In this document: piece by piece, positions 63,080-64,000 of the stretch | How positions within the stretch are numbered: position 1 is the stretch's first letter | How the letters are laid out: every line of letters starts with the position of its first letter | DNA from: Polyangiaceae bacterium | GTDB lineage: Bacteria; Myxococcota_A; Polyangia; Polyangiales; Polyangiaceae | Assembly: GCA_016712345.1 (NCBI GenBank) | Contig: JADJRH010000011.1 | Location: 2,542,001-2,606,000, forward strand | Length of the DNA: 64,000 bases | Direction: 5' to 3' | Program-made: the position numbers and the translations under genes | The notes under the pieces: model-generated | The model's database searches: none | What the model was told of the DNA's origin: nothing | What the model saw: only the letters and a program-made list of their open reading frames with translations

Positions 63080-63912
63080 CTGCGAAGGATTGGCGTGGAC
63101 GGATCCACAGCGCCGTGATCGACCTTGCCCTCAATGTAGAGTTCTGTCGATGGTCCACCCTGCACCGGGTACCCGCGCGCAATCACTGTGTACGTTTTCT
63201 CAGAAACGTTGGTGACAAGTTCGTACTGAAACACCTGGGGCGCCCCCGACAGATCGAGCCGAACACATTTCCAGCCTTCCGATTGCCAGTCTTCAGGTTT
63301 GGACGAGTACGGACTTGTCTTCACCGCATCGAGCGAGGGCGGCACCGCGGAGGCCGACGGGCAGAATTTTTGAGGGTCTTTTTCAATGGCGCCCATCAGC
63401 CCCACCATGACGCGCCGCAAGTTCATTTTGGCTTCATTTTCCCTGGATTGCCCGAGGTATGAAACGGTGTCGCGTTTCATCAAATCGGCGCATCGCGGAA
63501 CATCCACACCGGCGATCTTGGGTGGGTTTGCGATCACTTCAAACACGGCGTCGATCGGGCGCTTGGACGATCCATTTTTTTTCGCCTGCGCGGCGACGGC
63601 CTCGCTCAACTTCTTGCACTTCGATTTAAGTTCGACGGCTTCATCCTGCGTGAGCGGCTGCGTACCCGGCACGGGCACGCTGTCGTACGGAACGCCGGGT
63701 TTCGGCGGCGCCGACGGAGCAGCGGACGGTTGTGGCGCCGCAGTTGCCGCGGGCGTTGCGGGCGTGGACGTTTGTACGGGTTCCGACGTGGGTTGGGTCG
63801 ATCCGACCGACGTTGGATTTGTGGGTTCGGGCGAAGCCGGGCCACATGAGACAAGCGCGACCACTCCGCAGGCGGCGGCCACGCACAGCACGTTTCGGAG
63901 CAAACCGATCAT
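63076..63912 (-). CDS. Lipoprotein of the polyamine-transport operon
   Basis: The protein has 278 residues. The signal ends VVALVSCGPAS, followed by a Pro/Thr/Ala-rich linker. The C-terminal 180 residues have Cys residues and predicted mixed structure (for example DVPRCADLMKRDTVSYLGQSRE). I recognise no family. It overlaps potC and the gene entering the window by ATGA, so it belongs to the same operon. Confidence 0.6.
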   Translation of the reverse strand: MIGLLRNVLCVAAACGVVALVSCGPASPEPTNPTSVGSTQPTSEPVQTSTPATPAATAAPQPSAAPSAPPKPGVPYDSVPVPGTQPLTQDEAVELKSKCKKLSEAVAAQAKKNGSSKRPIDAVFEVIANPPKIAGVDVPRCADLMKRDTVSYLGQSRENEAKMNLRRVMVGLMGAIEKDPQKFCPSASAVPPSLDAVKTSPYSSKPEDWQSEGWKCVRLDLSGAPQVFQYELVTNVSEKTYTVIARGYPVQGGPSTELYIEGKVDHGAVDPSTPILRR

Positions 63913-64000
63913 TGCGGGGCAGGGTAGAACAAGTCGGGATTGTTGGGGCCCGCTTTGCGCGCAATGTCGTCGCCAAAAAAAGCGTGGTCGGTGGTATTAG
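63909..64000 (-). CDS. C-terminal end of an upstream gene (partial)
   Basis: The frame is open from the window edge to a TGA that overlaps the lipoprotein start as ATGA. The visible C-terminus ends GPNNPDLFYPAPQ. The rest lies outside the window, and I cannot assign a family. The coupling adds a further member to the polyamine-transport operon. Confidence 0.6.
   Translation of the reverse strand, partial: NTTDHAFFGDDIARKAGPNNPDLFYPAPQ

Overview
The window looks like a chromosome segment of a myxobacterium-like member of the Myxococcota (former Deltaproteobacteria). The evidence is the GC-rich coding sequence, many Ser/Gly/Ala-rich lipoproteins, three proteins with TonB-like AgmX/PglI-type C-terminal domains, a PEGA-domain protein and a MopE-like Asp/Cys-repeat lipoprotein. 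Species cannot be named from sequence alone. I recognise no tRNA, 5S, 16S or 23S gene.

Region 1 (1-3.2 kb) is a three-gene translationally coupled cassette: a peptidoglycan-binding-like protein, a protein with caspase-like His and Cys motifs, and a lipoprotein. It could be a secreted-effector cassette, but no secretion gene is visible. Region 2 (3.2-20.7 kb) is an accessory, mosaic region. It holds a duplicated lipoprotein/zinc-ribbon module with gene relics, four copies of a noncoding repeat, a TGAC(A/T)GTCA repeat array, a frameshifted SecY-SecD-like fusion, two RibD/DHFR-family reductases, an AAC(3)-I-like acetyltransferase, an RNase H-like protein and PD-(D/E)XK proteins. The palindrome GTGTACAC, found at least 26 times by eye in the window, is absent from 3.1 to 20.8 kb.

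Region 3 (20.7-34.2 kb) holds an ABC exporter, a coupled saccharopine-dehydrogenase-like/GAF/subtilase/TPR operon, an ECF sigma/anti-sigma pair, a DsbA-like lipoprotein, an FNR-like reductase and envelope proteins. Region 4 (34.3-36.8 kb) has no credible protein gene. It appears to encode a very large (about 1.9 kb) structured RNA on the minus strand. It is rich in GNRA-capped hairpins and ends at a strong UUCG-capped intrinsic terminator. Two DnaA-box-like sites and two TGACTGTCA palindromes lie upstream of its probable 5' end. This is the strongest candidate for an undescribed system.

Region 5 (36.8-64 kb) is mostly housekeeping: rlmN, an HtrA/DegP protease, an M28 peptidase, truA, rsmD, a minus-strand run of rnr, purM, purN and an FAD oxidoreductase, a VKOR-DsbA fusion, adenosine deaminase, a polytopic membrane protein, an FKBP isomerase, and a polyamine ABC transporter in the order lipoprotein-potC-potD-potB-potA. 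Genes are often coupled through ATGA or GTGA overlaps.
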